Positions 26,024-36,013 are shown, counted from the first letter of the stretch. The stretch: 64,000 nucleotides of DNA from Agarilytica sp045430285 (GCA_045430285.1 JAILXV010000001.1:1364001-1428000); one strand, 5' to 3'. Notes: generated from the letters alone by a model not told the origin. Numbers and translations: made by a program.

Positions 26024-27235
26024 TTATACGTCAATGCCGTCGATATTCGCGACGGTCAAAATATCTTTATCACCACGCCCAGATAAGTTAACGATAATAA
26101 TTTCGTCCTTATTCATTGTTGGCGCTAATTTATGTGCGTAAGCAATTGCATGAGATGACTCTAAGGCCGGCATAATGCCTTCAACGCGCGTAAGTGTTCT
26201 AAAGCCATCCATCGCTTCGTCGTCATTGATCGCCACATATTCTGCACGGCCAATATCTTTTAACCAGGAATGTTCCGGCCCAACACCAGGGTAATCTAAG
26301 CCTGCCGACACGGAATGCGTTTCAATGATCTGTCCATTCTCATCTTCCATAAGATAAGTACGATTGCCATGCAAAATACCTGGGATCCCGTCATTTAGCG
26401 GGGCGGCATGCTTACCCGTTTCGACACCGAAACCACCTGCTTCAACGCCATACATTTTCACGTCTTTATCATCCAGAAATGGATGGAACAAACCAATCGC
26501 ATTCGAACCACCACCGACACAAGCCACCAGGGCATTCGGTAATTTTCCAGTCATATCCAAGCATTGGGCTCTGGCCTCTCGGCCAATGACACACTGAAAA
26601 TCGCGAACAAGCTGAGGGTATGGGTGAGGCCCTGCGACGGTACCAATAATGTAAAAGGTATTATCGACGTTGGTAACCCAATCACGCATCGCTTCATTCA
26701 TTGCGTCTTTAAGGGTTTTCGATCCGGACTCAACGGGAACAACCGTTGCGCCCAAGAGCTTCATTCGGTAAACATTAAGCGCTTGACGTTTTACGTCTTC
26801 GGCACCCATATATACAACGCACTCTAACCCTAAACGCGCCGCGACGGTGGCCGTAGCAACCCCGTGCTGCCCTGCTCCGGTTTCAGCAATAACACGCTTT
26901 TTGCCAGTGTATTTCGCTAGCAAAGCTTGGCCAATCGTATTGTTTACTTTGTGCGCGCCAGTATGATTCAAGTCTTCACGCTTAAGATAAATTTGAGCGC
27001 CGCCAAGTTGCTCTGACCAACGTTCTGCAAAATATAGGGGAGAAGGGCGGCCAACATAATGGGCTAAATCCTTATCGAATTCGGCCTGAAAGCTTGGATC
27101 ATCCTTTACTCGGAAATAAATTTCTTCCAGCTCATCTAAGGCATGCATCAATGTTTCCGATACAAAACGCCCGCCATAAGGACCAAAATGGCCTTTGGTA
27201 TCTGGTACGGATTTATAATCTACTTGCTCGCTCAC
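26024..27235 (-). CDS. trpB: Tryptophan synthase beta subunit
   Basis: The 403-residue PLP enzyme joins indole and serine to tryptophan. The Schiff-base lysine is Lys96 in DLNHTGAHKVNNTIGQA; the glycine-rich phosphate loop is CVGGGSNAIGLF; other family motifs are GQHGVATATVAARLG and the C-terminal VNLSGRGDKD. The GTG start overlaps the trpF stop as GTGA, giving translational coupling, and trpA follows closely. This is the TrpB1 type paired with TrpA. Confidence 0.97.
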   Translation of the reverse strand: MSEQVDYKSVPDTKGHFGPYGGRFVSETLMHALDELEEIYFRVKDDPSFQAEFDKDLAHYVGRPSPLYFAERWSEQLGGAQIYLKREDLNHTGAHKVNNTIGQALLAKYTGKKRVIAETGAGQHGVATATVAARLGLECVVYMGAEDVKRQALNVYRMKLLGATVVPVESGSKTLKDAMNEAMRDWVTNVDNTFYIIGTVAGPHPYPQLVRDFQCVIGREARAQCLDMTGKLPNALVACVGGGSNAIGLFHPFLDDKDVKMYGVEAGGFGVETGKHAAPLNDGIPGILHGNRTYLMEDENGQIIETHSVSAGLDYPGVGPEHSWLKDIGRAEYVAINDDEAMDGFRTLTRVEGIMPALESSHAIAYAHKLAPTMNKDEIIIVNLSGRGDKDILTVANIDGIDV

Positions 27236-27903
27236 TCGTGAGTTTCCTCTTTTGCCCTTTTTATAAAGGCGTTAATTTTTTCATGGCTTTTGATACCAGG
27301 TTGCGCTTCCACGCCACCGCTGACATCAACACCATAGGGCGATGCTACCTGCACCGCCTTGTGTACGTTGTTCTCGTCCAGGCCACCCGCCAAAATAATT
27401 GGTTTTACAGGTAGGCTTGGCACTCGCTCCCAGTCGAAAACTTGACCAGTGCCACCAGGAGAACCACTGACATAAGTATCCAGTAAAAACCCCGATGCTG
27501 ATGGGTAAGACGCCATTACCGCGTCTACATCTAACTTGTCTTTCATACGTAAGGCTTTGATAAATGGTCTTCCAAAACGCTCACATTCCGTATTCTGTTC
27601 CCCGCCATGAAATTGCATTAAGTTCAGGGGTACAGTAGCCAGAACCTTATCTACTTCCTGAGGCTCAGCATCAACAAATAAGCCAACAACGGTCACCAAA
27701 GGCCCTGCCGCCAAGGCGATGTCTCTTGCCATAACCAGGTCAGAGACAAAGCGTGAACTTGGGGGGTAAAACACAAGACCAATCGCGTCTGCGCCTGCTG
27801 CTGCTGCGAAATCCGCATCCTGTTCACGAGTGATCCCGCAAATCTTAACTCTTGTCGGCATTGGCATGCGCTCAGGCTGAGCCTTCATTCCGGTCTGTCT
27901 CAC
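27232..27903 (-). CDS. trpF: Phosphoribosylanthranilate isomerase
   Basis: The TIM-barrel enzyme converts N-(5-phosphoribosyl)anthranilate to the 1-deoxyribulose form. Motifs are RVKICGITREQD (catalytic Cys), GADAIGLVFYPPSSRFV, LMQFHGGE and the phosphate site LAGGLDENNV followed by VDVSGGVEAQPGIK. The frame given (GTG at 27903, AAGG eight bases upstream) has 15 more residues than most homologues, which start at the ATG at 27861 (MPTRVKICGITR); an ATG at 27888 is a third option. The stop overlaps the trpB start by four bases. A 142-base gap separates it from truA. Confidence 0.94.
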   Translation of the reverse strand: MRQTGMKAQPERMPMPTRVKICGITREQDADFAAAAGADAIGLVFYPPSSRFVSDLVMARDIALAAGPLVTVVGLFVDAEPQEVDKVLATVPLNLMQFHGGEQNTECERFGRPFIKALRMKDKLDVDAVMASYPSASGFLLDTYVSGSPGGTGQVFDWERVPSLPVKPIILAGGLDENNVHKAVQVASPYGVDVSGGVEAQPGIKSHEKINAFIKRAKEETHE

Positions 27904-28045
27904 GTATGGCCTTAAAACTTTGTTGAATTTTCAGCACAAGGTCCGCGATCTTACCAGAAAACCCAACAGTTGTGACGGGCTATAGGTTGCCAGGGGATAA
28001 ATATTTGGGAACAGTGTCGACCCAATTTAGCAGGGTCTTCCTAAC

Positions 28046-28897
28046 TCACACCTGTAGAAATAGAGGGCCCATCTCATGGACAGGTAATTCGAAGTCTGAG
28101 TGGTACGCTGCTTTCACGAAATAAAGGCCGCAGGGGCTAGCAGTGGCAGAGGCTTTGGTCCGATCACCAAGTGCTAACACTTCCGCCACCCATTCGGGCT
28201 TATACGCACCACGACCTACATCTATCAGCGTTCCCACGATATTGCGTACCATATGATGCAAAAAAGCGTTGGCCTTAATCTCTACCACCATAAACGGACC
28301 CTGGTGCTTCAAGGTTAAATGCTCAACGGTTCGGACAGGGTTGTTTGCTTGGCACCGAGAAGACCGAAAAGCGGAGAAGTGGTGCTCACCAACAAGGTAG
28401 CTGGCCGCAGCTTGCATGCGAGAGATATCCAAGCTGTATTGTGTCCAGGTAACATTTTTATATAAATACGCCGGCCGAACGTCCGTACTCAGCAGAACAT
28501 AGCGATATGTTCTCGAGGTTGCGCTAAAGCGCGCATGGAAACTTGACGGTACAGGCTTTGCCCAATGCACGCGGATATCGTCAGGTAATTTGCAGTTAAC
28601 CCCTTTTACCCACGCTTTCGATGGACGCTGGGCTAAGGTATCAAAATGAACAACTTGCTCGGCAGCATGCACTCCGGCATCTGTCCTCCCAGCACACACC
28701 AGCGAAATTGACTCTGCCGCCACACAGGATAACGCGGACTCTAAATAGGCTTGTACAGTATTCGCTGTCGATGCCTGTCGCTGAAAACCATTGTAGGTCG
28801 CACCGTTATATTCCACCCCCAACGCAACACGATGCATGTCGGGAGGAAAATCAACACCAGGTTTAATTTCACAATTACGGGTATACATAATATTCAC
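28046..28897 (-). CDS. truA: tRNA pseudouridine(38-40) synthase
   Basis: The 283-residue enzyme isomerises uridines 38, 39 and 40 of the tRNA anticodon arm. The catalytic Asp is in CAGRTDAGVHAAEQVVHF; other motifs are ALGVEYNGATYNGFQRQ, FHARFSATSRTYRYVLL and AFLHHMVRNIVGTLIDVGRG. The frame begins with GTG, and an ATG lies three codons in; homologues differ at the N-terminus so the start is uncertain by up to about 20 residues. It sits between fimV and trpF, the order conserved in pseudomonads. Confidence 0.95.
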   Translation of the reverse strand: MNIMYTRNCEIKPGVDFPPDMHRVALGVEYNGATYNGFQRQASTANTVQAYLESALSCVAAESISLVCAGRTDAGVHAAEQVVHFDTLAQRPSKAWVKGVNCKLPDDIRVHWAKPVPSSFHARFSATSRTYRYVLLSTDVRPAYLYKNVTWTQYSLDISRMQAAASYLVGEHHFSAFRSSRCQANNPVRTVEHLTLKHQGPFMVVEIKANAFLHHMVRNIVGTLIDVGRGAYKPEWVAEVLALGDRTKASATASPCGLYFVKAAYHSDFELPVHEMGPLFLQV

Positions 28898-28946
28898 AAA
28901 ACCAACGCCTAAAAACTGCCTAAAACCAAACGCCCAGAAATGAAAA

Positions 28947-28969
28947 GGCCCTGCACACCGTGCAAGGCC
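28947..28969 (-). terminator. Strong Rho-independent terminator of fimV
   Basis: On the minus strand GGCCTTGCAC pairs with GTGCAGGGCC (10 bp, one G-T) around the loop GGT and is followed by TTTTCATTTC. It starts 41 bases past the fimV stop, between fimV and truA, so truA probably needs its own promoter or read-through. Confidence 0.8.
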
Positions 28970-29010
28970 ATTGGTATATTAATTATTAGGCGAGTTTTGG
29001 CCTTTAGGTT

Positions 29011-32000
29011 TTAGCCGTCTAAGCGACCCAATAATGACTCAGCCTCAGATTTTTGCTGATCGTTACCTTCATTCATCACTTCACGAATAATATCTCTGGC
29101 ACCTTCTTGGTCACCCATATCAATATATGCGCGAGCAAGATCAAGCTTAGTGGCTGTCTCATCACTATCACTTAAGAAGTCCAGATCATCATCATCCACA
29201 TCGTCTGGGTTTACTTCAGGTAAATCAAACTCGACATCCGAGCCAGAGGCTTCAGGCACTTCCTGTATCGCCTGATCGAACATCGTGTCTTCACCCATTT
29301 CTTCCACAGGTTTTTCTGCAACATGATCAGATTTTACAGTCTCAGCGTTCGCTTCATCTTTCTCTAGGTCGTCTTCAAAATCTTCAAAGTCAGTCACCGG
29401 CTCTTCCATATCCGCAGTAGAAACATCCGCGGGTTGCTCGTCCGGTACATTAGCCGTTAGCGCATCAAGCTCTTCATCCAAGGAGGACAAATCCAAATCG
29501 TCATCGGCATTTTCATCAGCTTCTGTAAGCTCATCAACGGGCGCGGCTTCTGTAAGTTCATCAACGGGCGCGGCTTCTGTAAGTTCATCAACGGGCGCGG
29601 CTTCTTCCTGTTCAGCTTCCAGCGGCAATATCTCGTCAAAGTCCATATCAACATCGATATCTTCAGAAAGCTTTTGCTCTATATATTCATCATTCAATGC
29701 TTCATTGACGACAGTATCACTGCCCACTGAAGATTCCTCAGAACCTAAATCGAGCGTTTCCTCATCCAATGAACCGAGATCCGCTTCAAGATCAAAATCC
29801 ACAGTTGCGTCAGCCGGAGCCAGGTCAGCAACGTCTTCAGTAACGGCTGTATCCTCATCGCCAAGGTCTAAATCACCGAGGTCCAACTCACCCAAATCTA
29901 AGTCAGCATCCAATGAAGCCAAATCAGCTTCGAGAGAATCACCCAGATCAGCTCCAGTTTCATCACTGGCTAAATCAAGATCTAAGTCGTCCAAGTTATC
30001 ATTGGCACCCGATGGCTGCTCAGCTTCTGGATCAGCCTCGAGCTCCAGACTCAAATCAGAAGCGAGTTCATCATCCGACGCATCTCCCAGATCAAAATCC
30101 AAACCGTCTTCGAGAGTAAGTGCATCATCAGTTACGTCACTATCTACGTTCTCAGAAGACACTTCTTCATCGCCTAACGCGATATCAAGGTCTAAGCTTT
30201 CAGCCTCGTCTGTGTCGCCTTCAAGGTCGAAGTCTAAATCCAAATCACCCAGCTCATCACTTTCTGTATTAGTTTCCTCGATACCTGAAAAATCAAGAGA
30301 GGTAGCTGTCGTTTCTTCTTCATCAGGAAGATCGAGATCAAATGCACTATCTGGGTCGCCGTCGGAATCCAAATCACCGAGATCGATATCAAGTGATAAG
30401 TCATCACTTTCTTCAGTGTCTGAATCACCCAGATCTAGTGAGTCCAAAGACAAATCAGTATCCAACTCTGTAGACAAATCGTCTTCGGCATCTAAACTTG
30501 CCTCAAAACCGCCTTCGTCAACTTCAGATACTGGCGAAGTCTCGCCGTCACCTTCTGAGAACTTAGAGACATCAGAGACATCGAAGCTGGCCTCATCGAA
30601 GGCTGCAATATGTGGAATACCCTGACGGAGAGTATCTGCTCGTTCAAGGATGCTTGGTGAAGCAAACGCACGAAGTTTCGCGTAATGAGGATCAAAACGT
30701 TCTGCATCCCCTTGACTCGAATACACTTCTAATAGTTTTAATCGCACGTCCTGATCACTTGGATCTGAAGACAATGCTTTTAACAGCATCTCTTCAGCAC
30801 GATCAAAACGACCATACGCGATGTATATGTCCGCTTCGGTCACAACGTCTTCAGTTTGAGCCTCTGACTCCGCATCTTCAGCGTCTTCTTCGACACTTTC
30901 TTCAGCAATGGGCTCATCACCGCCATCAAAGTCACCTAGATCGATATCATCTCCATCTGATGATTCCTCAGAAGGTGCGTCAATTGACTCGGCGTCATCT
31001 AATCCATGCTGCTGCATGAAATCATCGAACTCATCTTCATCTGCCGATTTTTGACGAACGATAAAGAAGGCGCCACCAGCTAAGATCACAATGCCCGCGA
31101 CAATGTATAGAATATTCTCCAATATAATATCGACGATCCCCTTCTCTGGCTGGGGAGGTGCAATCACAACTTTTTTGGCGTCGATTTTAGGTGTTGGCGC
31201 CGGTGTCGCGACAGCTTCTTCACTCACGACGTCATCTACTGCGCCTTCAGAAAGCTCCGAAGAATCATCTGACGATATATCTAAGTCATCGATATTAGAG
31301 GCCAACTCATCAGCGTTAGCGCCTTCTAATTCAGCCCCTATCGACTCCTCATCCATGAACTCATCGTCAAAAGTATTCTCTTCTAAGGCACTCTCAGTGG
31401 TGCTATCTTCCACCAAACTGTCATCTTCAAACGAGGCATCTAGCTCATCACTAGTAGATGTATAAGCATCGTCTTCCAGCGCGGCATCAGCTTCTTCAAC
31501 ATTTTTCTTTGCAGCTAATTCGAGCGCTCGAAGGCTCTCATTGCTAACTTCGACCATGCGCTCCATGGTCTCAATTTGTTCTTCTAAAGAAGAGACCTTA
31601 GAACGTAGATCAGAGTTTTCTCTGCTTGATTTATCGAGCTGCTCCATCGTGATAGCAAGCTCGTTTTCCAATGCTTCCGTACTGCTATCTGCTGCCGATC
31701 CACTAGTACGACCCTCGGAGCTATCGAATGCGTCATCTGGTGAACTTAGGCTTAGGCGCCCTTCCGGTTCGCTAGCATCTTCTTCTGTGTCATCATATAG
31801 ACTGGAGCCAGAAAGCTGAGCGCCACTAACTTCGTCGTCACCAGACCATGCGGCGTTTTGAACTGCTACTTCACGAACAGCTTCACGCTGAACAAGATCA
31901 GCCATATCGTCCTGATCTGGAATACGTAGAATTTGGCCCGACTTCAATAGGTTAATGTTGTTATTAATAAACGCTTCGGGGTTTTCGCGCTGAATCGCGA

Positions 32001-32673
32001 TCATTGTTTGATGAATACTGACAGAACGATTTGGCCGTACTGACGCGGCAATTTCCCACAAGGTGTCGTTTGCACGTACTTGATATGAGTCGTCTGTGTA
32101 TGTAGGACTTACTTCCTGGGCAGTCGGTCTTGGCGGTGCTTGCTCGTATGATGATCTGGGGTTGTACGAAGAGGAGCTAGCAGGAGCCGTCGCTGCAGCT
32201 TGCTGTGCAGGTTGAGATGTTTGGGTTGACGGAGCAGAACTGGATGTTTGAACGCTAGGCGCCGCTTCATTTGAAAAAACGGGCAAGTCCATCAGCAAGG
32301 TATATTCACGCAACAACTTGCCACTTGGCCATTGCACTTGAATAAGGAAGTTGATGAAGGGCTCCCGCACTAACTTAGTCGACGTGACGATGATATAAGG
32401 AGCGCCCGCACCGTCTAAGATCACCTCAAACTTAAGATCGCTAAGGAAATACGTCTTGTCGATGCCAATACGATCAAAATCCTCGCGCGATGCGATTTGG
32501 ACTCGAATTTCTTCTTTGGTAAGTTCACGAACCTCAAAGAGTTCAATTTGGCCCTTTAGAGGCTGATTAAGTGCAGAATCAAGCGTTATTTTGCCTAAGC
32601 CTAATGCACTGACGTTTGTGGCAACGAAAGTACACAAAGCACCTATCAGCAAAATTATCGAACGGTGACCCAT
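29011..32673 (-). CDS. fimV: FimV-like polar hub protein, LysM, very acidic
   Basis: The protein (1220 residues from the ATG at 32673, with AGGA ten bases upstream; an in-frame ATG 15 codons earlier lacks this support) has the FimV architecture: signal peptide ending near NVSALG, a FimV N-terminal beta domain (to about residue 130), a Pro/Gln/Ala linker, a LysM domain (about 195-250, YQVRANDTLWEIAASVR), a coiled coil (about 335-385), one membrane helix (about 510-535), then a huge Asp/Glu-rich cytoplasmic part with a TPR-like unit and the conserved C-terminal FimV domain (ATKLDLARAYIDMGDQEGA). In Pseudomonas FimV binds peptidoglycan, organises the pole and supports type IV pili and cAMP signalling. 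It carries a 9-residue tandem repeat. Confidence 0.93.
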   Translation of the reverse strand: MGHRSIILLIGALCTFVATNVSALGLGKITLDSALNQPLKGQIELFEVRELTKEEIRVQIASREDFDRIGIDKTYFLSDLKFEVILDGAGAPYIIVTSTKLVREPFINFLIQVQWPSGKLLREYTLLMDLPVFSNEAAPSVQTSSSAPSTQTSQPAQQAAATAPASSSSYNPRSSYEQAPPRPTAQEVSPTYTDDSYQVRANDTLWEIAASVRPNRSVSIHQTMIAIQRENPEAFINNNINLLKSGQILRIPDQDDMADLVQREAVREVAVQNAAWSGDDEVSGAQLSGSSLYDDTEEDASEPEGRLSLSSPDDAFDSSEGRTSGSAADSSTEALENELAITMEQLDKSSRENSDLRSKVSSLEEQIETMERMVEVSNESLRALELAAKKNVEEADAALEDDAYTSTSDELDASFEDDSLVEDSTTESALEENTFDDEFMDEESIGAELEGANADELASNIDDLDISSDDSSELSEGAVDDVVSEEAVATPAPTPKIDAKKVVIAPPQPEKGIVDIILENILYIVAGIVILAGGAFFIVRQKSADEDEFDDFMQQHGLDDAESIDAPSEESSDGDDIDLGDFDGGDEPIAEESVEEDAEDAESEAQTEDVVTEADIYIAYGRFDRAEEMLLKALSSDPSDQDVRLKLLEVYSSQGDAERFDPHYAKLRAFASPSILERADTLRQGIPHIAAFDEASFDVSDVSKFSEGDGETSPVSEVDEGGFEASLDAEDDLSTELDTDLSLDSLDLGDSDTEESDDLSLDIDLGDLDSDGDPDSAFDLDLPDEEETTATSLDFSGIEETNTESDELGDLDLDFDLEGDTDEAESLDLDIALGDEEVSSENVDSDVTDDALTLEDGLDFDLGDASDDELASDLSLELEADPEAEQPSGANDNLDDLDLDLASDETGADLGDSLEADLASLDADLDLGELDLGDLDLGDEDTAVTEDVADLAPADATVDFDLEADLGSLDEETLDLGSEESSVGSDTVVNEALNDEYIEQKLSEDIDVDMDFDEILPLEAEQEEAAPVDELTEAAPVDELTEAAPVDELTEADENADDDLDLSSLDEELDALTANVPDEQPADVSTADMEEPVTDFEDFEDDLEKDEANAETVKSDHVAEKPVEEMGEDTMFDQAIQEVPEASGSDVEFDLPEVNPDDVDDDDLDFLSDSDETATKLDLARAYIDMGDQEGARDIIREVMNEGNDQQKSEAESLLGRLDG
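29521..29601 (-). repeat. 27-bp tandem repeat, three copies, inside fimV
   Basis: Three head-to-tail 27-bp units beginning at 29521, 29548 and 29575 encode three copies of PVDELTEAA. Units two and three are identical; unit one differs by a single base. The repeat is in frame, so copy-number change alters only the length of the acidic region. Confidence 0.95.
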
Positions 32674-33045
32674 AAGTAGATCCTTTATTTGTAAATTATT
32701 ATCGGAGTTGTATTCCACCGATGGGAAATTTTGCCTCGCGTTTGCTTCGGACGCAAAACCTCGAATAATCTTTCAGTATTGGTCGTAAGTATTCATTATA
32801 AATAGCTTTTTTTCAACTTATTGCCCAATATATTGCGGTGATTTATGAGTAAATTTCGACCTAAAAGGAAAATATCGGCTATTTTTTGATCTGCAATTCG
32901 CTTTATAAGTTTGTTTCTCGTATTTAGCAGAAATTAGGGTGTTTTGAGGAAAGAGTTCAGGATTTTCTCGATGGTTTAGCTTCAAAGCTAAGAAGTGGCA
33001 CTAATAACAAGGAAAAGCAGGCGACAACGTGCGCCGAAACGAAGA
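32674..33045. other. Non-coding region upstream of fimV
   Basis: About 370 bases without a credible gene. On the minus strand a perfect -10 hexamer TATAAT occurs at 32795-32800, about 120 bases upstream of the fimV start, but the matching -35 is poor. The region is AT-rich with several A/T runs, as expected for a promoter region. No repeat or RNA gene is recognised. Confidence 0.5.
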
Positions 33046-33068
33046 GCGCCCAGTAAACCACTGGGCGC
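33046..33068 (-). terminator. Terminator hairpin after asd
   Basis: GCGCCCAGT and ACTGGGCGC form a perfect 9-bp stem with a 5-base loop, about 30 bases past the asd stop. It is followed on the minus strand by TCTTCGTTT, an imperfect T-run. It closes the leuCDB-asd unit. Confidence 0.7.
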
Positions 33069-33097
33069 CAAATATAAACAAAGTCTCAGGTCAAAAA

Positions 33098-34204
33098 CTA
33101 CTGTTCGAGTAGGATCCTTAGCATACGACGAAGTGGCTCAGCAGCCCCCCAAAGTAACTGATCGCCCACTGTAAATGCACTCAAATACTCCGGCCCCATC
33201 GACATCTTACGTAGGCGCCCCACGGGAACAGACAAAGTACCCGTAACTTTCGTCGGCGTCAGTTCTTGCAAGGTAATATCACGATCATTCGGGATAACTT
33301 TCGCCCACTCATTCCCCTGCGCAATTAACTCGTTAATTTCATCGAGGGGGATATCTTTGTTCAGCTTAATCGTTAACGCTTGGCTATGACAACGCATAGC
33401 GCCAATGCGAACACAGATACCGTCAATTGGCGTTGGCACTCCAGAGGTGCCTAAGATTTTGTTAGTCTCAACCTCTGCCTTCCACTCTTCACGACTTTGA
33501 CCACTGTCCATTTGCTTATCAATATACGGTAATAAGCTCCCCGCCAGCGGCGCACCAAATTCATCAATACTTAAACCTTCACGCATTGTTGATGCAACTT
33601 GTCGATCGATATCGAGAATTGCTGACGCGGGATCGCTTAAAGCATTTGCAACACTGGATTTAATTTCACCCATTTGAGTGATTAACTCACGCATATTTTT
33701 CGCGCCAGCACCACTTGCTGCTTGATACGTCATCGCGCTAACCCACTCAACGTGCCCTGCTCTGAACAATCCACCCAAGCCCATCAACATTAAACTAACG
33801 GTGCAGTTACCACCGATGTAATTTTTGATACCGCTTTTGAGACCTTCTTGGATAACATCTTTGTTTACCGGATCAAGAATTAAGACTGCGTCATCAGCCA
33901 TTCGCAATGTTGATGCCGCATCGATCCAATATCCCTGCCAACCACTATTTCGCAGCTCGCCAAAAACCCGTGTCGTATAGTCGCCACCTTGGCAGCTGAT
34001 AATGGCATCCAAGGACTTCAAAGCATCCAAATCATATGCGTCTTTCAATACTGGGATTTCAACGCCAACATCTGGGCCTTGGCCACCGACATTTGACGTC
34101 GTAAAAAACACCGGTTCTATATTGGCAAAATCATTTTCTTCAAGCATGCGACCCATGAGCACAGAGCCCACCATGCCACGCCAGCCAACAAATCCAACTT
34201 TCAT
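33098..34204 (-). CDS. asd: Aspartate-semialdehyde dehydrogenase
   Basis: The 368-residue enzyme reduces aspartyl phosphate to the semialdehyde for lysine, methionine, threonine and diaminopimelate synthesis. It opens with the NADP-binding MKVGFVGWRGMVGSVLM; the active-site cysteine is in YIGGNCTVSLMLMGLGG (about residue 135), and the substrate arginine and histidine are in VRIGAMRCHSQALTIKL. The long GWRGMVGSVL form is the E. coli-type gammaproteobacterial enzyme. It follows leuB by 35 bases and is followed by a strong hairpin, so it likely ends the leucine operon. Confidence 0.97.
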   Translation of the reverse strand: MKVGFVGWRGMVGSVLMGRMLEENDFANIEPVFFTTSNVGGQGPDVGVEIPVLKDAYDLDALKSLDAIISCQGGDYTTRVFGELRNSGWQGYWIDAASTLRMADDAVLILDPVNKDVIQEGLKSGIKNYIGGNCTVSLMLMGLGGLFRAGHVEWVSAMTYQAASGAGAKNMRELITQMGEIKSSVANALSDPASAILDIDRQVASTMREGLSIDEFGAPLAGSLLPYIDKQMDSGQSREEWKAEVETNKILGTSGVPTPIDGICVRIGAMRCHSQALTIKLNKDIPLDEINELIAQGNEWAKVIPNDRDITLQELTPTKVTGTLSVPVGRLRKMSMGPEYLSAFTVGDQLLWGAAEPLRRMLRILLEQ

Positions 34205-34239
34205 TTAATTCACCTTAATTATTTAGGTACTGCGCATTA

Positions 34240-35313
34240 TTAAAGCGCGGCAACCACTGCATCACCCATTTCAGAGGTTGATACTTTCTTTGTACCTTCA
34301 GAATATATGTCACTTGTACGACAGCCTTGATCCAACACCTTCCCAACAGCGGCTTCAATGGCTTGCGCGACCTTGGGCTCGTCCAAGGAGTAGCGGAACA
34401 TCATGGCAGAAGACAAGATTGTCGCCAGGGGATTCGCAATACCTTGTCCTGCAATATCTGGCGCGGATCCATGCACGGGCTCATATAAGCCCTTACCATT
34501 TTCGTCCAAACTGGCAGAGGGCAACATACCAATCGAGCCCGTCAACATTGCAGCGGTGTCAGATAAAATATCACCAAACATATTGCCGGTTACAATCACA
34601 TCGAACTGCTTTGGCGTGCGCACTAACTGCATGGCTGCGTTATCAACATACATATGTGTCAATTCAACATCGGGATAGTCCTTCGCTAATGACTGCATCA
34701 CTTCGCGCCACAACACAGTCACTTCCAAAACGTTAGACTTGTCTACAGAGCAAACTTTTTTGCCACGCTTTCGCGCCATTTCAAATGCACTGCGACCGAT
34801 GCGCTCAATCTCACTCTCAGAATAAACGTAGGTGTTGTAACCTTGGCGTTCACCGTTCTCCAATATGCGGATACCACGGGGCTCACCGAAATAAATGCCC
34901 CCTGTAAGCTCACGAACAATTAACATATCCAAACCTGATACAACTTCTGGTTTTAGCGCAGAAGCATCAGCCAGTTGCGGATATAAAATCGCAGGACGAA
35001 GATTCGAAAACAAGCCCATTTCATAACGAATTTTCAGTAATCCTTTTTCTGGACGAATACTTGAATCTAATTGATCCCATTTTGGCCCGCCAACAGAACC
35101 CATCAAAACCGCGTCCGCGCTTTTGCATAACTCAAGGGTCGAATTCGCTAATGGCACGCCATATTTGTCCACTGCCGAGCCACCGATACAATCGTCTTCA
35201 AGCTTTAAACCCAGCTTGAATTTCGTATCGACCGCATGCAACACCTTTACGGCTTCCGCCATAATTTCTGGCCCAATGCCATCGCCCGGCAAAATAATAA
35301 CTTTCTTACTCAC
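34240..35313 (-). CDS. leuB: 3-isopropylmalate dehydrogenase
   Basis: The 357-residue enzyme oxidatively decarboxylates 3-isopropylmalate to 2-ketoisocaproate. Family motifs are ILPGDGIGPEIMAEAVKVL, the substrate loop RPEKGLLKIRYEMGLFSNLRP, the VRELTGGIYFGEPRG segment and the metal/NAD region NMFGDILSDTAAML and EPVHGSAPDIAGQGIANP. The start is GTG with GGGGAA seven bases upstream. It lies 28 bases after leuD; the pseudomonad methyltransferase gene that often sits here is absent. Confidence 0.97.
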   Translation of the reverse strand: MSKKVIILPGDGIGPEIMAEAVKVLHAVDTKFKLGLKLEDDCIGGSAVDKYGVPLANSTLELCKSADAVLMGSVGGPKWDQLDSSIRPEKGLLKIRYEMGLFSNLRPAILYPQLADASALKPEVVSGLDMLIVRELTGGIYFGEPRGIRILENGERQGYNTYVYSESEIERIGRSAFEMARKRGKKVCSVDKSNVLEVTVLWREVMQSLAKDYPDVELTHMYVDNAAMQLVRTPKQFDVIVTGNMFGDILSDTAAMLTGSIGMLPSASLDENGKGLYEPVHGSAPDIAGQGIANPLATILSSAMMFRYSLDEPKVAQAIEAAVGKVLDQGCRTSDIYSEGTKKVSTSEMGDAVVAAL

Positions 35314-35341
35314 GATTTGTTCCCCATAGCTCGTGTAAAAA

Positions 35342-35992
35342 TCAAAATGAAATTGCGTCGAAAAGCCAAGGCGATCGCGCTTTCAAATCTGTTTCGTATT
35401 GTCGAATACTATCCGCTTGTTGCAAGGTCAGACTGATATCGTCAAAGCCATTCACCATGCAGTGCTTGCGGAAGTCATCAATATCAAATCCGTAACGCTC
35501 CCCGCTTGGTGTTACAACCTCTTGCTGCTCCAAATCTATGGCAAGCTCATAACCTTCATTGGCATACATATCATTAAATAGCTGATCTACGATAGCCTCA
35601 TCTAAAACGATGGGCAGCAAACCATTTTTAAAACAATTACCAAAAAAGATGTCCGCATAGCTTGGTGCAATAACGGCACGAAAACCGTACTCATCCAAAG
35701 CCCAGGGCGCATGCTCTCGGCTAGAACCGCAACCAAAATTTTCCCTCGCAAGTAAAATACTGGCGCCTTTGTATCGTGGGTGATTCAGTGGAAAATCTGG
35801 GTTCAGCTGGCGCTGCGAATTATCCATTCCTGGCTCACCGTTGTCCAGGTAACGTACCGAGTCGAATAGGTTCGGCCCGAAGCCTGTTCGCTTAATCGAT
35901 TTTAGAAACTGCTTCGGAATAATAAGGTCCGTATCGACATTGGCTTGGTCCATTGGGGCAACAAGACCTGAGTGTTGGGTAAAGCTTTTCAT
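35342..35992 (-). CDS. leuD: 3-isopropylmalate dehydratase small subunit
   Basis: The 216-residue swivel-domain subunit pairs with LeuC to isomerise 2- to 3-isopropylmalate. Diagnostic stretches are PMDQANVDTDLIIPKQFLK, LLARENFGCGSSREHAPWAL and FFGNCFKNGLLPIVL. The start ATG has an excellent GGAGACTAAAA upstream. It follows leuC by 21 bases and precedes leuB. Confidence 0.97.
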   Translation of the reverse strand: MKSFTQHSGLVAPMDQANVDTDLIIPKQFLKSIKRTGFGPNLFDSVRYLDNGEPGMDNSQRQLNPDFPLNHPRYKGASILLARENFGCGSSREHAPWALDEYGFRAVIAPSYADIFFGNCFKNGLLPIVLDEAIVDQLFNDMYANEGYELAIDLEQQEVVTPSGERYGFDIDDFRKHCMVNGFDDISLTLQQADSIRQYETDLKARSPWLFDAISF

Positions 35993-36013
35993 TTTTAGTC
36001 TCCTAATGCTGCC

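Noticed and set aside
29705..30625. Long plus-strand frame rich in serine across fimV
   Set aside because: It is the antisense shadow of the Asp/Glu-rich FimV region, where GAT/GAA codons read as serine-type codons on the other strand; no ribosome site.
31091..31819. Other plus-strand serine-rich frames in fimV
   Set aside because: Same antisense effect; they have no start context and no family features.
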